Positions 33,790 through 46,079 are shown, counted from the first letter of the stretch. The stretch is 64,000 nt of DNA from Diphasiastrum complanatum (GCA_029204225.1 MU831547.1:60001-124000), one strand, 5' to 3'. Notes: generated by a model from the letters alone, not told the origin. Made by a program: numbers and translations.

Positions 33790-34843
33790 GATGCCTTGCT
33801 ATGGTATCTCGATTCTGGTGCTTCTCAGCACATGACTCCATGTAAGTTCCTATTCGAAGAACTCACACTAGCATATTCGAAGTATATTTACTTCGGTGAC
33901 TCCAGTACACATCAAATCGAAGGCCAAGGTTCCATACACCTTCATCTTCCAAATGATAATTCAACGTTGCTTAAGAACTTACTTTATGTACCGAAGCTGA
34001 CAAAGAATTTACTTTCTATCAGCAAGCTCACAGTTTAATTTAAAACGATGTACTATTTTGGATAAAGATCGTAATGAAATCCTCTCTGCTAACAGAGAAG
34101 ATAACTTGTACATTCTGAGTCATGAGTATGCACTTTCTACCAATGTGAGTACTTCAAATGCCCAATTATGGCATTATTTATTAGGACACTTAAACATGAG
34201 ATCTATCTTGTACATTCATCGTAACAATATGTTAAGGACTTAATATTAAAGTTGCCTCCATTAACATTCGACATGTCTGTGAGATGTGCCTACTAGGCAA
34301 ACAGCCTAGATCAAGATTCCCAAAGGGAGCTAATTCCATTTAGGATTGATACATAGTGATTTGTGCAGCCCTATGAGTACTCCCTCTCTGGGTTCAACAC
34401 TATATTTTATCACTTTTACTGATGACTATTCAAGATTCACCAGTACCATGTTCATCAAGAACAAGTATGAGGCATTTAATTGTTTCAAAGAATTTAAGCA
34501 GTTTGCTGGGACACAGACTGGTCAAAAACTCAAGACCTTGCACACAGATAGTGGGGGAGAGTATATGTCAGATGTAATGTCCCCGACGAAATGTCCGACT
34601 ACTTATCTTCATGCGACACTCATCATCAGTTCACTACCAACCATTTCATGGAATAGTCGAAAGCAGAAATGCATTTCTTTGTCTTCCACAGAGTCTGAAG
34701 ATGTTGCAGCCACCTCTGCAGTGAAGGAAATTATCAGGCTCAAAAAATCGCTTCAAGATCTGATGTTCCCTCAACTCAGACTAACTATACTCTATTGCCA
34801 CAATGTTTCATTCAAGATCCTAGGAGTTAAGCTTAAGGAGGAG
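33790..34843 (+). pseudogene. Copia element I: protease, integrase start, RNase H tail
   Basis: Protease has WYLDSGASQHMTPCKFL (33799) with intact Asp and runs to YVPKLTKNLLSISKL. GAG-pre-integrase follows (DNLYILSHEYALS, AQLWHYLLGHLNMRS). A 169-codon frame (34346-34855) then carries integrase motifs IHSDLCSPM and LHTDSGGEYMSD. Around 34585 it switches to RNase H (ISWNSRKQKCISLSSTESED, AATSAVKEIIRLKK). About 2 kb encoding the rest of integrase, all of RT and the start of RNase H is gone, yet the frame is kept. Confidence 0.8.
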
Positions 34844-35130
34844 TGTTGGAGCTAATCTTCACTCCTACTCACCTAAACTCATTTCTTGAGCACTACGATA
34901 TTCTCTCTCTTAAATGACAGTAGTCTTACTCGCATAAGTCGAACAATCTGTACATGTAACTACTTAAAGCAGATCAGGATAGACTCGACTTCATCGACGT
35001 CGACTTCACCGACTCAACTGAAGTCTATCGACGACTTCGACTCCATTGATGTGTTTTTCTTTTGATTGGGGAGATAAGTTCAGGCTCACTTTTGTTGTCT
35101 GCCTTGTCGAACTAGTCACATTCCCCAACA
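34844..35130 (+). repeat. 3' LTR of element I
   Basis: It begins TGTTGGAGC after the purine tract AAGGAGGAG and ends CATTCCCCAACA, with TGTTGG/CCAACA inverted ends; 287 bp. Its middle repeats CGACTTC and TCGAC units (34985-35045). No second copy is in the window. Confidence 0.65.
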
Positions 35131-35930
35131 ATACATAATATAGGTAGGCCCCATCCCAAGGATTATGCATGTCTAGACCAATAAAATATGCCAATCTCAA
35201 AACTAACATTCCACCTCGTGTCCAAGGCCATCATACTAGTCGAGTACATAACATTCACTTTCTCTTAAAACTTTTTGACATGTAGCATTCCATTATAGGT
35301 AGTTGTAGATCTTCCTATTGTGTTGGGCGTTCTCATCATACAACTTACCTTTCCAATGAACTAAAGTGAAGACTATGATAAGATGATTTGTGATTCTTTA
35401 ATGACAAACAAAGCCTTGAAAAGGTTATTTAGGGTGGTTTTAGATTGTCGTGCCCTACAAGCTCCCTATTTAAAGTGGAGGCTTGCCAATGGTCCAAGGT
35501 TACGAAAAGCTCCCCCATTTAAGATTGAGTTTTAGTTGTGACCATGTGGCACATGAGGTGATAGGGGCCCTTTTCCACATAAGGGCAACTCCAACTGGTT
35601 TACAAACTAAAAATGTGCAAGTAGCCATGTTGTGGCCACCAGTAGCACCACCTATGCCAATGGCACGGTAGGGAGTGTCATGATTATGGTCGTAGTAGGC
35701 ATGCTTGTGCATGCTATTGGGCATATTTATTGTTTGGTATTTTAAAATAGGTAGGCATTGCAAGTCTTCGTATCTTACTGGCACGAGGCATTTGGCCGCG
35801 ACCAGGTTCAACGCTTCCTTGCCTCATTGCCACGTAACATCCATGCTTTACCCCATAATGTTTTGGGATAACTGATTCTCTTCGCATATATACTCCAAAT
35901 GCACAGCTCCTCTCATATGCGTGTGTGTGT
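35131..35930. other. Unassigned low-copy-looking DNA
   Basis: No gene or element was recognised. Open frames on both strands here lack family motifs and overlap each other. Confidence 0.4.
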
Positions 35931-35934
35931 GCAT

Positions 35935-36130
35935 AGGCATGCCAGCCCCAGCCCAATGGTCTCGGTCCCCCACCCCCCCTAGCGCGAGTGGTCTTGGCGC
36001 CCGGCGCCAGCAGGCGGTACAAGCACTTTGGTGTCGGTGCCCAACGCTAGCGCCAGGTGGTCCCGGCGCTAGGAATCCCACTGCCAGTGGTCCCGACACC
36101 CCTTCGCACGCGAGCCCCAGTCCCGACATT
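35935..36130. repeat. GC-rich island with degenerate GGTCCCGGCGC-type repeats
   Basis: This is the most GC-rich part of the window. Variants of GTGGTCCCGGCGC and CCAGTGGTCCCGAC recur about every 20-45 bp. Frames on both strands are open mainly because the repeat lacks stops; no protein family is evident. Confidence 0.6.
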
Positions 36131-36849
36131 TCTGTTCCCTGCCTGGACTCCACATGTCAATCGCTTATTGGTACGAGGCCAAAGTTGTCCCCGTGCCAGT
36201 AAGCGACAACAATTGCAAGTAGGTAATTAGACATGTACATATGTAAGCAGGTTTCTAGACATAGCTAGGTTTCAAAATATGGCATGGAATTGTCATGTTG
36301 AGAGCCAGTCAACATATGACATATAGGCAAAATTCATTCGAACAACACGTACATACTTTGGGACATTGTCTTGGCGAATTGAGTTGCCAAGGATAAGCAA
36401 AATAGACCAATGGTGTGGCTAGAATGCAAATGGGTCAATTATGTTGTGATTATTCAGTTCCACTTACCATGTCAATTTACAAAAGAAGTGGTTGTTTGGA
36501 TGTCATGTCAGTTGCTGAGACACAAAAATGAGTGATAAGCCATAGTATGTAATTAATTTTGCCTCAACTACAAATCTACCTCTCTGGTTACAAACACAAT
36601 TGCTCACAAAAAGTTGATGAAAGCCTTACGAGCGAAACCGGCATTATACCCATTATTTTAAAAAGTGCAGCTAGCATTATACCCATTATTTTTAAAAGTA
36701 CAAGTCTCTTATCGATAAAATTTCATCTAGTTTTAGTCATGAACTTTGCAAGAGTAGATTTCATCATTGGGTTTTACCACTTTCCTTGAAGTGTTGCCGA
36801 CGCACGATAAAATCGTTCCAAAAACATTTTACGAGCACTTCTTACAAGC
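36131..36849. other. Spacer, nothing recognised
   Basis: AT-rich, with a short imperfect repeat at about 36645-36710 (TATACCCATTATTTT twice). No coding evidence. Confidence 0.4.
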
Positions 36850-36943
36850 TTCCCTTCCAGCCTCTAGGAAGTGGTACAAGTTGGTAAGGGGGTGAGTTCC
36901 CTTCCAGCCTCTAGGAAGTGGTACAAGTTGGTAAGGGGGTGAG
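36850..36943 (+). repeat. Perfect 47-bp tandem duplication
   Basis: Two identical adjacent units begin TTCCCTTCCAGCCTCTAGG at 36850 and 36897. They lie about 1 kb upstream of the COBRA-like start codon. Confidence 0.92.
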
Positions 36944-37101
36944 CCCCATTTGCATGGGCAACAGCTGTGAGGGACACAGACCCTTACTGCCCCGTGGCAC
37001 CCCCTTTTCCTTATGCTTTACTTTAAAATTACCCGAGTGCCCATTTTTTCCACATCAAAAAGGAGGGGGGGGGGAGTGTGTGTCGCTGTCACCTCCCAAC
37101 A

Positions 37102-37290
37102 ACCAGGGTTTATGTTAACCTTACCACGGTTAAATTTAACCTGCAGTAGTTAAAAATATTCCTATTAAATGGCTGCTGTTTAGTTGGTCCGACACGGACA
37201 CCCTACCCCCCCGCTAACCAGTGATGGATAACTGCGGTTAGTACTGTGGTTAGTTTACTCAGAGATCTTAACCAGGGTTAACGTCTCTTA
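37102..37290 (+). promoter_or_regulatory. Cluster of GGTTAA/TTAACC motifs upstream of COBRA-like gene
   Basis: GT-element-like sites recur: GTTAACC (about 37114), CGGTTAAATTTAACC (about 37126), CTAACCAG, GCGGTTAG, GTGGTTAG and the near-palindrome TTAACCAGGGTTAAC (about 37269). GGTTAA is the core bound by plant trihelix GT factors. The cluster is 650-850 bp before the ATG; regulatory use is inferred. Confidence 0.35.
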
Positions 37291-37947
37291 GACAGAGAGA
37301 GATGGATCATGGAGGGTAGCTAGAATTGATGATATGATTGTGAGTGAAGTGCTCTGGTAGTTGTTGTTGGAGCTTGAGATTGCAGAATGCACCTTTTCCT
37401 GAGCTTTTTTCTGATGGATTTGGTAAAAAAATACATGGATTTAACACCTGGAGGGTGTAAACTTTCCTAGTCTTGGAGCAATTTTTGCTTCCCACAAAAA
37501 ATCTGGGCTGCCTGGTGATTGATTTGATGTGGGTCATAAAGCAGATGGTGATTTCCTGTCTCTTGTTTGCCTCTCTCGACCATAGCCTACTCCAATTGCA
37601 AGACAGAGCAAAGTAAATCATGCAAAGAATGGAGCTTTTGATTGAGAAAATGGAAAGGCGCACAGGAATCAGCTCAGAGTGAAAAATTTACTAGAATTCT
37701 TATTATTCCTTAGTTCGATTGCCGCACTGAAATTGGCCTTGCCAGTCTCAGGGAGTGAGCGTCGTACTCCACAGATGCTACTGGACTGATTATCATAAAG
37801 CCAGTCGACTGTTTTCAGCTCAAATTAAAAAAAAAGCGAACTATTTGTTACATTACAAGCTTCAGTGTATGCTGTTTCAGCTTTCCTGCAGGTGGAGAAT
37901 TCAAAACAATTAGTTCTATAGATAGCTGTGCAGCTCTTTTTTGGAAA

Positions 37948-40609
37948 ATGGGTGCTGTCAAGGATATTAGTAAGAAGCCCAATCACTTGACAAATATCCA
38001 GCTAGTAGCGGCTCTTACTGTCTTATGCTGTGCTTGGCATTCGGCTGGTACGATTTCTCTAGGATTTATCTTGCTACAAATACTGTTTTGTTTTATTGTG
38101 AGCCTTAATTGTTCGAATTAGAGCTGTCTAGTTCACTATTTGCTAAGTTAAAGTTTTGTGGTTGGGGTTTACCTCTGCTGGGTTGTACTACAAATATTTT
38201 ATGAATGCCGTATGTGCTTGGATCTATAGGCACCTTGGCAATAACCTGAAATAGCTCTTATTAACTTAATTAGAAGATTCTTGATTGCTATGCCTTACGT
38301 ATCCTCCATCCATCTAGACTGCAGCAACCATAACAAAGCAGCATCTACTGCCTTGCTAGATCTGGATTGGATGCTTCATCACCAAGCATTGTGAATTGGG
38401 TGGTAGTCATAGTAGATCAAAATATTCACTTTTTCTCCGAACTGGTTGCTAAACCTGCAGAGGCATTTGACCCTTTGGATCCTAATGGAAACATTACCAT
38501 CAAGTGGGATGTCATGAGCTGGACTGCAGACGGCTATGTGGTAGGCTCTCTCTGTTCTTAATAAATCTCTAAAACGTGAACGGTATATTAATTTCAATTT
38601 TAGTGCAAACTGATCATGCTGTTTTGTACAAAATGTCTATGCAGTTCTAATTTTGGCATAAGATATACATGAATAGGTGAAACTATTGCATCATTGTGTC
38701 TGTTTGGATGGACAGGCTACTGTGACAATGTTAAACTACCAGCAATATCGGCATATTGACTCGCCTGGGTGGACTATGGGCTGGCACTGGGCTAAGAAAG
38801 AAGTTATTTGGAACATGCAAGGGGCTCAAGCTACATTACAAGGAGATTGCTCTAAATTCCATGGAAATATTCCACACTGCTGCAAACCCGACCCAACAAT
38901 AGTCGACCTACTGCCAGGGGTTCCTTACAGCATGCAATCAGCCAATTGCTGTAAAGGTGGGGTTTTAAGCTCCTTTGCGCAAGATCCAGCAAATGCAGCT
39001 GCCTCTTTCCAGGTTATTGTTGGTAATTCTGGGAATACAAACACAACTGTTCGGCTTCCGAAAAACATCACTCTTATGACACCTGGGCCTGGATATACTT
39101 GTGGCCCGGCAAAGAAAGTCAAAGCCAGCCTTTTCCCATCTCCAGATGGTCGACGACATACCCAAGCTTTAAGTATGATTCGAAACATTATCTGAGTGTC
39201 TAATTTCTTTGGTTTCTGTTGTTGGGTTGGGAGCTCCAAAGATTTGCTTTCTTTGCTTGAACAGTTTGCTATTAAGCTCAATTTTACAAATGCTTTCTGG
39301 GCTCTCTTAGAGCCAGTCCTTCCAGCTAGTTCAACGTCTCACCCCTTTTGCTTTCTTCAGATAATAATTTGTATATTTAGATCTTGAATTAAGCATTGTG
39401 TAAAATGACCCTCCGTGTTGTATATGCAGTGACTTGGAATGTGACGTGCTCATATTCTCAATTCTTAGCTCAGAGAGCCCCAACTTGCTGTGTTTCTTTC
39501 TCGTCATTCTATCACGATAGCATAGTTCCCTGCCGCGCTTGTGCCTGCAATTGTCAACCAAACAAAACACGAAATGCTCTGCCTAATCAGCTTATTACTG
39601 GACCTCAGTGTTTTGACCCGTAAGTCGCCGATGATTTGATCAAATCTGAATGATTATTTTCCGCTCGATTTTGAAGCCAGAAAAGCTACACAATCACTCT
39701 CATTTTCTTCAACATGCAGCTCTATGTCCTTTTTAAAAGTTTAACAGTGGTAATTTATTTAGCTTATTGGGTCTATGTCTAATGATCAATTGTGCTGACA
39801 GAGATGATGCCTTTGCACTGCCTCCCCCAAGTTCTACTGGAGCCACTACTACTGTTATCAGAAATCAACCAATACCACCACTCTTGTACTGCAGTCATGA
39901 CATGTGCCCAATACAGATACATTGGCATGTGAAAGTGAATTATGTGCAATATTGGAGAGTCAAAATTGCGATCACAAATAGGCATGTGAAGAATTACACT
40001 TTGTGGAATCTGGTTGTTCAGCATCCTAATTTCAATAATTTGACTGAGTCATTCAGTTTCACATACAAGCCACTGACTCCTTATGGTTCCATAAGTACGC
40101 ACTCTGCATACCTTTTCCTTCATTGAAGCAAATTTTGCTGTAATTTTTCCAGATTAGCATTCCTTGGGAGTTCAATATGCAATTCAGCAGATCTTTCTTC
40201 AGAAATGAAAGATTTATGCGCCTGTAACTAGCTTGTTACTACAGTGTAACTATTGGCTACGTACTGTTTGATGAATGCTTGTTATAGTGTGGAGCTTTTC
40301 CTGATATTGTTGTTGGATTATACAGATGATACTGCAATGTTTGCGGGAATGAAGTACTACAACGACATGCTAATGGAGGCTGGACCCAATGGCAATGTGC
40401 AGTCAGAGGTACTACTACAGAAGGACTCAAGGTTCACTCTAAGTCAAGGGTGGGCATTCCCTCACAGGGTGCTATTCAATGGAGATGAATGTGTTTTACC
40501 TTCTCCAGATTCATATCCATATCTTCCCAATGGAAGTCATAAATTACAAGCTGGGTTTGCTTTAATACTGGCCATGGTTTCAGGTGTTGCATTGCTCTTA
40601 CTGGTTTGA
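37948..40609 (+). CDS. COBL: COBRA-like GPI-anchored protein, complete six-exon gene
   Basis: Exons: 37948-38047, 38461-38540, 38716-39172, 39430-39619, 39802-40094, 40326-40609. All five introns are GT...AG with matching phases, giving 467 residues, close to the usual ~430-460. Residues 1-33 are a signal peptide (hydrophobic LVAALTVLCCAW). Next come FDPLDPNGNITIKWDVMSWT and SPGWTMGWHWAKKEVIW, the cellulose-binding region. The hallmark CCVS motif is at 232-235 in a Cys-rich stretch. GWAFPHRVLFNGDEC and a 19-residue hydrophobic tail (449-467) follow, with NGS (442-444) as candidate omega site. COBRA-like proteins sit at the outer plasma membrane/wall and guide cellulose deposition. The C-terminal wording suggests the COBL4/BC1 secondary-wall clade, which is an inference. 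No defect was seen. Confidence 0.93.
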
Positions 40610-41344
40610 TTGAGGAAACTATCGGGTCTCAATTGAGAGATTTCTATGCATGATTGTAGACCAAGATCAATGTTTCTGATCTAGAATTCTAGATTCTAAG
40701 CATCAAGATGTTGAAATGTGGAGGGTAAAAAGCAATTTCATTTTGTAAAGTAGGAAGTTCCATCTACATAGAGTTTGTGCTACTTTGCACTGGAAGTATT
40801 GTAGCCAAAGTACCATAAAAGATAAAATGGTGATAGGCCTCTGAATGCCGAGTATCACATGCAAACATATACACTTGCTTACTCAGAAGATAATTGATTG
40901 TGAATGTTGAGGTCTGTACAATTAGCAGGATCAGATCAGATGGTCAAAGATGAAAAATTGACATGTATCCTGGTTTGGTATGAAAGTTGGAGAACCTTTG
41001 GGAAGGTTGCAAGGATCAAGTATTTACCAAAGAATCCTTCAATCTTATTGGTTTGGACATTTTTGTAAAAGCGATGCTTTTACTTTGAAGATGGTTGTTT
41101 TCATCAAAACATTCACAACCACCACATGCCAAAGGTTAATTCGACAATGGGACTTACCTAGAAGAGTTTTGGGCCTGAACACTAGAGTGTATGCAATTTG
41201 GCATATTATTTTAATCGACTTTGCAGATTATATAAACTTCTTTCGAGTTTTCTTGCATTATTCTCCACTTTTAGGTGAGTTGATGAATGGTTTATTCGAT
41301 TGTGTGGCGGAATGGATTATGGGGTGATCACCTTTTCATTGGGT

Positions 41345-41389
<45 letters not shown>

Positions 41390-43330
41390 GATTATTTTCA
41401 CTACTTCCGATTGGAACATGTAACCAATCTAGAAGAAAATTTATTAAGATTGTTTTAGCTTACACAACAAATTAAGCTGCTTATACAGAGAGAAAAAAAC
41501 AATTCTATATTTTGCAAGAAATGCCTTGGTTTTTAGTATGCATCCTTTCAAAGATGCCAGTAGCAAAGGATTTGAAAGCATGCAAGCCCAAAGAACGTTA
41601 GTAGGTTCAAGGCATCATAAACAATAACCCCTTGTGATTATTATTGTCCCAAAATAAGTAGTTGTTGAAGGTCCCTTTTCCTCTCCTTTTGGTTACGAGT
41701 TCATCTCCAAACAACTGCATGAAGGGACATCCAAGAGAAAGCAAAAAAGTTTTGGTACTTGGGTTTTACATACGAGTTGACATGTCTTGGATTTTACATA
41801 TGAGGTGAGATATCTTCATCGCCAAGTATTGTTTGGCTAATTCTTATGTATATAAATTATTTTATTTTTGCAAGGGAAAATGCACTGACAAGTATGTGTA
41901 TGTTGGTCAAATTACCATGCACGTTGTACGTAGTTTGTTGAAGTCTTGCAAGCATTTCATATGCACTTCGTGCATTGACATAAACTTAAAAACAAATGTG
42001 TATAGCTCAAGTACATAGAATCATGTACACAAATAGGTGTTTCATACATGTGAATGAACCAACAAGAAGATTCAAGTTGATAGCTTGCTTGATCAACTTA
42101 AAGCCTAATGTTAAAACAAATACTATTTTATATAAACTTGTTCTAGTAATGGCAATAGTTTTTGTTTGTTCACCAATAATTGACAACATTTTCAAGGATG
42201 GATATTGAAAATCTCAGATGTTTTACAACCTCAAAAGTTAGTAGCCTTGATAGGATACAATACAATTTTGGCCTACCAAGCACCTCAATAAACCGTCAAT
42301 AAAATGCATAAAAATGCAATACTATATTTTATTACGTGTTGTCAATATTAATGCAATCACAATCCAAATAATAGTAGCAAACATTCTCCTCAATTTAATC
42401 ATCTTTTCCATTTTTTTAATATCTTAAATGGATTTGATTGTCCCTACTTAGCATGCCCTCCATATGTATTTAGCAGTGAAACATATGCTTTACGGTTTTC
42501 TTCCATAATGTTGGTTTCTCCAAGTTGTACATGAATCCTTTGCCAAAAGTCATCAGCAATGCTATCATCATTACCTTTTGCATATAGTTGATAGGCTTTT
42601 TGAAAAAGACAATTTCACTAATTTAAAGTTTTGATAGAGACATTTAAATATTTCAAAATCAAATGATACCACTCAAATATCATATCATTGACACAAAAGT
42701 ATCGTGTTTCTCTTCAATTCCAACATCTCCACAAAAAAAAAAGAGTTTCCACACATTCATTCAAGTTGTGGGAAGCATTTTATGCATCATTAATGTATTT
42801 GCATGAGTTGATGATCTATTGTGCACGTCATGTTGTACATAATGTGGTATACTCAACATGATGGTAATACACAACTTCATAGAGGCTAAGGAAAAATATG
42901 GACTAATATGTACATTGATAAGGTCAAGGAGATTGAAAGTTATGCAAATGACTCCTTTGACAATATATGTGGAGAATAAAAGCTTCAAGACATTGATACA
43001 CACAACAACATGGCCATTTATCCATAGAGATATGAAGAGAACTCACATGAGTCTCGCGACTTGGGTGCATGGATGACATATCCCATGACATGGGTATACT
43101 CATGGATGCTATAATTCAACATGTAGAGTTCCACATCATTTTCATTCCCTATTGTTTTAGCTAGCTACAAAATGTAAGAAAGCTTCAATTTGCAAATTCT
43201 TAAAACTTCTACAAGTAGGTAGTGATGGAAATCCCAAGCATAGAATGTTTCTATGATGCAAACTATGGAGACCAAAGTTTCTAACATGGTTACAAACTTG
43301 AGATACTACATGTATGTGGAAGCTTCACAT
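40610..43330. other. 3' flank of COBRA-like gene, otherwise gene-free
   Basis: It should hold the 3' UTR in its first few hundred bases; I saw no canonical AATAAA close to the stop. An open frame at 40980-41327 has no recognisable domain. On the minus strand near 42460-42620 a short stretch reads LFQKAYQLYAKGNDD and DDFWQRIHVQLGE, protein-like but unassigned. Confidence 0.4.
41347..41388. repeat. (CT)n microsatellite
   Basis: Uninterrupted TC dinucleotide run of about 42 bp, in the 3' flank of the COBRA-like gene. Confidence 0.95.
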
Positions 43331-43767
43331 ATTGGAACTGTCATAAAAGGGTGGTCGTGAGCGCAGCGGGGGCTCGCTTGCTCAGATTGTAGGCATGTAG
43401 GAACGGAAACGCAACAATTAGCAGCAGAAATATTCAAGTAGAAGAATTCATACAGTTTACGCAAAAGAACGACGCAATAGTGAGACAAAAATTGCACTCT
43501 GATAAATATCAAGAGTGAGTACAATGGCTTGAAGTAATAATTTCAGCTTGCTGAGCGTGATGTCGTTGGCTACAGATAACTTTGATTGAAAGAGAAATTT
43601 CAATTGTTCTTTATAACGCTTACATAGCTTGATTTAGCTAATATAGAGATTTACAAGAGAGGAAATATCTTACAAGCCTTTAAGACTATTTACGCCAATC
43701 TTTGCATATGTACAAAAAGTTGGTAACCGCTTCACCGCCTTTTGGATATTTGGTTGTATAGTTGTTT

Positions 43768-44180
43768 TTAGGGTTGCTGATACGTTTGGCGACGTCGGTT
43801 TGCCAATGTAGGGAAAAAGCGAAAAAGCCGAAGGTGCCTTAGTTTAAGGCAACAAAAAGGCGAAGGTGCGCATTCTGGGTTTAGTGTCGCATTTTTCGCA
43901 AAGGGGCAAAAAAAGGCGAAGGTGTCCAAAATGGTTGTAAGGCATTCTAGGTTTAGTGTCGCATTTTTCACAAAGAGGTGAAAAAGGCAAAGGTGCCCAA
44001 AAATGGTTTTAAGGCATTCTGGGTTTAGTGTCGCATTTTTCACAAAGAGGCGAGAAAGGCGAAGGTAGTCCAGAAACCAGAAATGGTTTTTAAGTCATTC
44101 TGGCCAGTGTGTCACTTTTTTTGTGAAGGCACGGAAAAAGGGTGAGAAAGGTAAAAAGCAAAGGTGCCTTAAATCATTTT
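43768..44180. repeat. 72-bp minisatellite, possibly LTR-derived
   Basis: The phrase TTTAGTGTCGCATTTTTC with AAAGAGGCGAAAAAGGCGAA recurs at about 43884, 43956 and 44028 (72-bp spacing), then degrades. The minus strand stays open and repeats KNATLNPEC, which follows from the 24-codon period. Motifs such as GTGTCGCATTTTT and AAGGCGAA also mark the U3 regions of the C/E LTRs, so this is probably a decayed LTR segment. Confidence 0.65.
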
Positions 44181-44384
44181 AAGGCATAAATGGGAAAAAG
44201 AAGAAGAAGTGTGAAGGTCCGAAATCATGTTGTCGGTCTTCTATTTTCAAGATGCTCATTACTTAATGATTTTTAAGGCTGAGCATAAGAAATCTAACAG
44301 GAACTCCATATGTATGCCTTGGTGGTACAATATTGACAAGTTAATATTGCATAAAATGTACATGGAACTTCCATACAAACTTGC

Positions 44385-44905
44385 ATGGAAGTCCCACTCA
44401 AAAAAAAAAAAATCCAAATCAATCAGAATATTTGGGAGTGGATAACTAAATGGGCTCTCCAACCCAAATTCCACGGTAGCCATGTTTGGGTGGATACACC
44501 TACTTACGATAGGTGGAAACAAAGAGATGGCAAAGAACTCACTCTCATCACACTAAATTTGAAAGACTCCAAAATTTCTCACGTGATTAGAACTCACACA
44601 TCCAACGAAGCTTGTGATGTGTTGGGTAGCGCATTCGAAATCCAAGGTGTCAACATAAAGCTATTTTTGAGAAAGAGATTCTTTCAACTAAAAATTGCTG
44701 AAGTGGACTCAATCAATGACCACATAAATGATTAGTAAATCTACTTGAAAAACTAGATATTGTGGTTTCTCCCATTGACGAGGTCTAGTGCCACCACCTT
44801 TCTATGTAGTCTTCTTGATTTATGTGAAAATCTTGTTATGATGATGTCTACTCAATCCTTGACCATTTAGAAAATTACCTCTATGCTGCTCCAAGATGAT
44901 GTTAG
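44385..44905 (+). pseudogene. Copia Gag fragment (UBN2-type)
   Basis: The frame reads EWITKWALQPKFHGSHVWVD, LKDSKISHVIRTHTSNEACD, LFLRKRFFQLKIAEVDSIND. After a break near 44740 it continues ENLVMMMSTQSL and KITSMLLQDD with one stop. This is the usual copia Gag core without a zinc knuckle or pol behind it. No LTRs were assigned. Confidence 0.65.
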
Positions 44906-46079
44906 GATAAATGATAATAAAAACAATTAGAGAAATGAATGTCAAGTAACTTTACTCACAAGGATGTAAGTGATAGAGATTGTTCTAGATCTAGTAGAAC
45001 TTGGATTTTCCAAGACTATTTTCGAGCTTTCTAGATAAGACTTCAATCAATGTAAGATCTACCTATGAAATTGCACTCTTATTTCACTCAAATTTTGCAA
45101 CAATTAAACTAATAATAAATGCATTCAATCAATCATAATATCTGTGAGACACTATGCCTTAATTCATTGCATAATAGCTATCAAAAGAATGTCAATTGGA
45201 AGCTTGAAAATCAACACACACCTACTTTTAGCCATTGAATGGATATTAGCATACATGATCAACACCCCCTTCATGCTATATAACAAAATATCTGGTATGG
45301 GCAAGGGAATCTCAACCCTCATATTGTTCCATGAGTAAATTTTTAGGGTAAATGGTGATTTGCAAGATCCATTGGTTTATTCACCTTAGCGCTCTAATGT
45401 TAATACTCAATTACATCAGATAGAGAAATTCTTCCATAGGACTGAGCTTGAAGTTCCTGAAACACCTTTGATTACAAGTATTTCTCAAGTAAGATCGACA
45501 TTACACTGGGTGAATTTCTACACCTTGTTCCACAAGCGAAAGGAATCCTAGCAGATCAATAATTTGAAGAAGTGCCAATGTTATCACGAGAGCCATTTTA
45601 GTGTTGGATTTGAGAAATCGAATGATATTTTCAATATTGGAGCAGCTTGAAAAATGAGCAACACAACATTACACTTCCTATCAAGCATAAGATGTCTGAT
45701 GAAGAAACTCAGATCGTTGATGAAGGATCAGATGTCAATCTCAGTTCCACTAAGCTGTATGACAAGTGGGATCTACCAAAGTTAAAGCTACCAATTTTGC
45801 AATCAAGTTGGTAGATCAATCAAGTGTGTGACTGTTACAACTCCCTAGATCTTCGATTGCCTTGAAGGTTGACACACCTCCCAAACCAGTGACGACACAC
45901 CGTATCCACCTATCCATATGGTCACTCTCAATCCACCCTCATGCACTAGAGTTGCCAACATCCACATCCCCAATCAAGCCTTTGACGAACTAGCATCCCA
46001 TACCACTAGCCATCGCCCTTAGCTAGTCTCTCTAGCATACATCTCCTGGTTCCTCTCCCATAGAAACTTCTTTCTATGG
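44906..46079. other. Degenerate sequence, nothing firm
   Basis: Probably retroelement debris between a copia Gag fragment and a gypsy integrase tail. No motif strong enough to call. Confidence 0.35.

Noticed and set aside
35714-36202. Three overlapping 93-102-codon frames on both strands
   Set aside because: Product of the stop-poor GC-rich repeat; no domain wording.
40980-41327. 115-codon frame downstream of the COBRA-like gene
   Set aside because: No recognisable domain, no splice or promoter context; kept as unassigned sequence.
42416-42720. Protein-like stretch on the minus strand (KAYQLYAKGNDD)
   Set aside because: Too short and broken to assign; could be a remnant of Gag or a host exon, but not supportable.
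43768-44043. Repeated KNATLNPEC protein on the minus strand
   Set aside because: The repeat is a 72-bp minisatellite that happens to lack stops; no start context or family.
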